Source of the DNA: Owenia fusiformis
Lineage: Eukaryota > Annelida > Polychaeta > Sabellida > Oweniidae
Assembly: GCA_903813345.2 (NCBI GenBank)
Contig: CAIIXF020000356.1
Location: forward strand, 1 to 20,000
Reading direction: 5' to 3'
Length of the DNA stretch: 20,000 nt
Part shown: piece after piece, positions 17,701-20,000 of the stretch
How the letters are laid out: every line of letters begins with the position of its first letter
Position numbering within the stretch: position 1 is the stretch's first letter
Notes under the pieces: model-generated
What the model was told of the DNA's origin: nothing
Database searches by the model: none
Seen by the model: the letters and a program-made list of their open reading frames with translations, nothing else
Position numbers and translations under genes: made by a program

Positions 17701-18190
17701 TAGAGATATACACACTGATTTGTTTGATCATACCTACTAATATGATATAAACGTTTTAAATATGATAAGGTTAGGAAATATAATTGCCCAGAACGTTTTT
17801 GCAAAATATAAAACAACGAATTGTATAACGAAATATAATTGTAAAGCAATAATACAATTGGGAAAATGGATCTTTTCGTCCTTCTTATTAGCTGCTTGTC
17901 AGACTTGGCATTAAATCCTGTTGAACAAGATGATACATTTCACTGTATAAAATAACAAATATTGCTTGCAAATAACGAGCAATTCTGGTGTTTATTTGCT
18001 TCGAATTGCATGTTATAACAAGTAATCATCACTGACAGAACGCAGATAATAACTGCATATATGGAACACAAATATATGGAGCTGTATAAAACAAACATCC
18101 ACAGAGAATACTGACTGCATATTCGGGTACTGTCACTGAGTATATTGCTTATATTCAGACATACTTTACATATTTGCTGTTTACTTGTGA
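17701..18190. other. No supported gene or repeat
   Basis: This is AT-rich sequence between the foldback element and the first 148-bp direct repeat. ATATATGGA and TGCATAT motifs recur loosely, but I see no defined unit. Confidence 0.4.
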
Positions 18191-18338
18191 TTATACCACT
18201 CTAAGTCCAATTACAGTTGTATAACATGGGTCTATAACAACGATATACAGTGGAGAGTGGTATATCGTCATCGTATACAACTCCTCCGTATACACTCCAG
18301 CGTATACCACTGTAGAAGTGCATTCTGGGAACTAATGA
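18191..18338 (+). repeat. 148-bp direct repeat, copy 1
   Basis: It aligns without gaps to 19285-19432, with 5 differences in 148 bp by my reading. It starts TTATACCAC and ends CTGGGAACTAATGA. Inside is a 9-bp stem (ACGATATAC...GTATATCGT) and repeated GTATAC motifs. It also contains GCATTCTGGGA, which reads TCCCAGAATGC on the other strand and resembles a ZNF143/Staf core site; that link is weak. Confidence 0.85.
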
Positions 18339-18361
18339 ATAAAAAAAATCATGACAATTTT

Positions 18362-18443
18362 CATGATTTCCTAGAATCAAGTGACGTCATATATGGTGCC
18401 GGCATGATTTGCTAGAATCAAGCCAGGTCATATATGGTTCGAG
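18362..18443 (+). repeat. Tandem duplication, 2 x 41 bp
   Basis: Units 18362-18402 and 18403-18443 begin CATGATTTSCTAGAATCAAG and share GTCATATATGGT. They match at 34 of 41 positions with no gap. The unit sits just after the first 148-bp repeat. Confidence 0.7.
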
Positions 18444-18532
18444 ATCAACATCAGCATTATTGAGTTGGCTATGGGATATTTTTATGGTTTTTATTGTCGG
18501 TTGTGTTCGAATCAACTGTACATTGAACTTTA

Positions 18533-18710
18533 AGTGGCATAATAAGATTATATAATGGTTCATTCTGTATATCGTGCATTTTATACTCTCGTGAGAATAT
18601 AATATATTCACTCGTTCGCTACGCTCACTTGTGAATATATCATATACTCACTCAAGTATAAACACGATATACAGAAAGAACCATTATATAACCTCATATT
18701 ATATGCACCG
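18533..18710. mobile_element. Strong palindromic (snapback) MITE-like element
   Basis: The left arm from 18548 (TTATATAATGGTT) pairs with the right arm ending at 18691 over about 65 bp, including CTGTATATCGTG and GAATATA/TATTCAC blocks. The loop is short and built from CTCGTTCGCTACGCTCAC. With small bulges the pairing continues outward to about 18533 and 18710. No coding content was seen. It lies between the two 148-bp direct repeats. Confidence 0.7.
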
Positions 18711-19284
18711 CAGGAACGGCATATACCTGCTTATTTCGGATAGACAAATATAAGAAGTTGAGTATACTAGATATATATAGAAATTAACACTGGTTATATT
18801 TGCATATAATCTGCATATATGCCATTTTCATTAGTATTTCTGCATATTTTGAGATAAGTTATATGCAGCATGTGATTATATTGAGACATGCACGAGAATA
18901 TGCAGCACAAGATATGCACATTTTTGCTTATTTAGGAGGACTGGTCGACGCTGTTTTGTGATTGGGCATCGACCCAGGCATAAACGGGAGTTGAAACTAA
19001 CGTTTACACTAGTTAGAAAAATTGCACATACACAGCGTTTACGTTTTTTATAATTTATTTTGAATTTCTTTAGATGTGTATGTACAGAGTAGGCCAATGA
19101 AACGACCTCTACAAGTAATAATTTCAAATATATAAACTAAATTGTATACATCGGGAAACGAAAATCATTTTAAAAAACAATGATATAATGTTCAATACTA
19201 AAGAAAATATGATGTAACATTTTGATGGATATTAATAGGATTATTATGTTTAGGCTAAACCTATATACTGCTAAATAAATATAT
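18711..19284. other. No supported gene; sequence between the palindrome and the second 148-bp repeat
   Basis: This AT-rich stretch has loosely recurring TGCATAT motifs (18800-18900). If the 148-bp repeats bound one element, this is part of its interior, but no protein domain is visible. Confidence 0.4.
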
Positions 19285-19432
19285 TTATACCACCCTAAGT
19301 CTGATTACAGTTGTATAACATGGGTCTATAACAACGATATACAGTGGAGAGTGGTATATCGTCATCGTATACAACTCCTCCGTATACACTCCAGCATATA
19401 CAACTGTAGAAGTGCATTCTGGGAACTAATGA
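19285..19432 (+). repeat. 148-bp direct repeat, copy 2
   Basis: It is the same length as 18191-18338 with no indel. The differences are three near the start (e.g. CCACC for CCACT) and two near the end (CATATACAA for CGTATACCA). It is in the same orientation, 1,094 bp from start to start. Confidence 0.85.
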
Positions 19433-19508
19433 GTAGAATAGTAGAAATATAAAAAATGTGAAAAATTTACATTTAGTATTGATCATGAACATTAGAGAGG
19501 TTAAGTAC

Positions 19509-19713
19509 ACAGGCTCGTAGCCAGGTAGAGGGGAGAGATAAAGGGAGCTGCTGCTCCCCCAAGAGATTCTTTGAAAATGATGCAGTTTCTCACCAATCTG
19601 AGCACTTTTTGCATGATTTTTAGCCAAAACTGTCAAAAAGTTCCTCCCTAGGCAAAAGCTTTGCCCTTGGTAAAACTGCTCCTACCCCTTGGTAAAAGCT
19701 CGCTACAGCCTGT
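19509..19713. mobile_element. Small TIR element, about 205 bp
   Basis: The ends are ACAGGCTCGTAGC (19509-19521) and GCTACAGCCTGT (19702-19713), an inverted pair with a one-base bulge. The interior has a GCTGCTGCTCCCCC stretch and two GGTAAAAGCT/GGTAAAACTGCT-like repeats near the right end. TA lies close outside both ends. It is non-coding and probably a MITE. Confidence 0.55.
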
Positions 19714-19951
19714 ATAAAACACTTGTGTGAGAACTTGAACGTGAACGAGTACTGTTATGACCCCCAGTAATGTTGTCCATCTCCTCTCAACTGGTTTAAC
19801 TGGGGACCATTACATCAATTGGCATTATATCAATCAGGCAAAAAGAGGCCAGTGATGTGAAAATAGCCAATAGCACTGTGTTATAGCACGACGGTTACGC
19901 CACCTCTGAAAACGAGGTTGGACAGCTACGTTCACTGATTTATCCAATAAA

Positions 19952-20000
19952 ATGGCCGCGATGGAAGAGAAAACTAAGATTGGCGCATTATTTTTTACTG
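19952..20000 (+). CDS. Possible gene start running off the right edge
   Basis: The ATG at 19952 has a good start context (AAAATGGCC) and a second in-frame ATG three codons later. It opens a frame MAAMEEKTKIGALFFT that is still open at the window edge. A CCAAT motif lies a few bases upstream, and the preceding 100 bp is less AT-rich than average, with a short hairpin (about 19899-19920). Only 16 codons are visible, so this could easily be chance. AAAATGGC also resembles a YY1-type promoter motif. Confidence 0.25.
   Translation, partial: MAAMEEKTKIGALFFT

Noticed and set aside
18430-18445. GGTTCGA resembling a tRNA B box
   Set aside because: No A box or cloverleaf fits around it, and it lies inside the 41-bp tandem duplication.
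19295-19636. Minus-strand open frame of 113 codons
   Set aside because: It crosses the second 148-bp repeat, unique sequence and the 19509-19713 TIR element, so it cannot be one conserved gene.

Overview
This window looks like AT-rich nuclear DNA of a metazoan, most likely a marine invertebrate. The reasons are short exons with GT..AG splice signals spread over long introns, a LINE with a poly(A) tail, Tc1/mariner-type and foldback DNA transposons, and no bacterial-style gene packing. Nothing in the sequence fixes the phylum.

Two things dominate. (1) A host gene on the minus strand shows as four candidate exons at 14550-14492, 13979-13957 (a 23-nt microexon), 11766-11689 and 10708-10537. They join in one open frame with GT..AG sites at every junction. 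The last exon looks like the second half of a doublecortin (DCX) domain, so a DCX-domain gene, possibly DCDC1-like, is my best guess. Its other exons are outside the window or were not recognised. (2) Nearly everything else I can support is mobile or repetitive DNA.

Layout. 1-1781: no supported gene. 1782-3630 (copy A) and 10276-8225 (copy B) are two inverted copies of one mosaic repeat. Copy A carries a 256-bp insertion (1857-2112) and a nested pair of inverted-repeat elements (2325-3298). Copy B carries a 5'-truncated LINE (8514-9930, minus strand) with a 12-bp target-site duplication, an open 410-codon reverse-transcriptase tail and poly(A). Both copies keep the same short reading frame of about 46 codons, and many of its differences are synonymous. 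4472-5172: three hairpin-forming repeats. 5282-5798: two degenerate direct repeats. 6906-7548: an internally deleted Tc1/IS630-like transposon with a frameshifted transposase C-terminus. 12075-12385: a degenerate minisatellite inside the large intron. 13314-12838: a broken coding-like locus. 14930-15555: an inverted-repeat element with three TGACTCAGC sites spaced exactly 19 bp apart. 15711-17700: a large element with CpG-rich inverted arms and an AT-rich core. 18191-19432: two 148-bp direct repeats around a strong palindrome. 19509-19713: a small TIR element. 19952 to the right edge: a possible gene start on the plus strand.

No tRNA, rRNA or CRISPR array was recognised.
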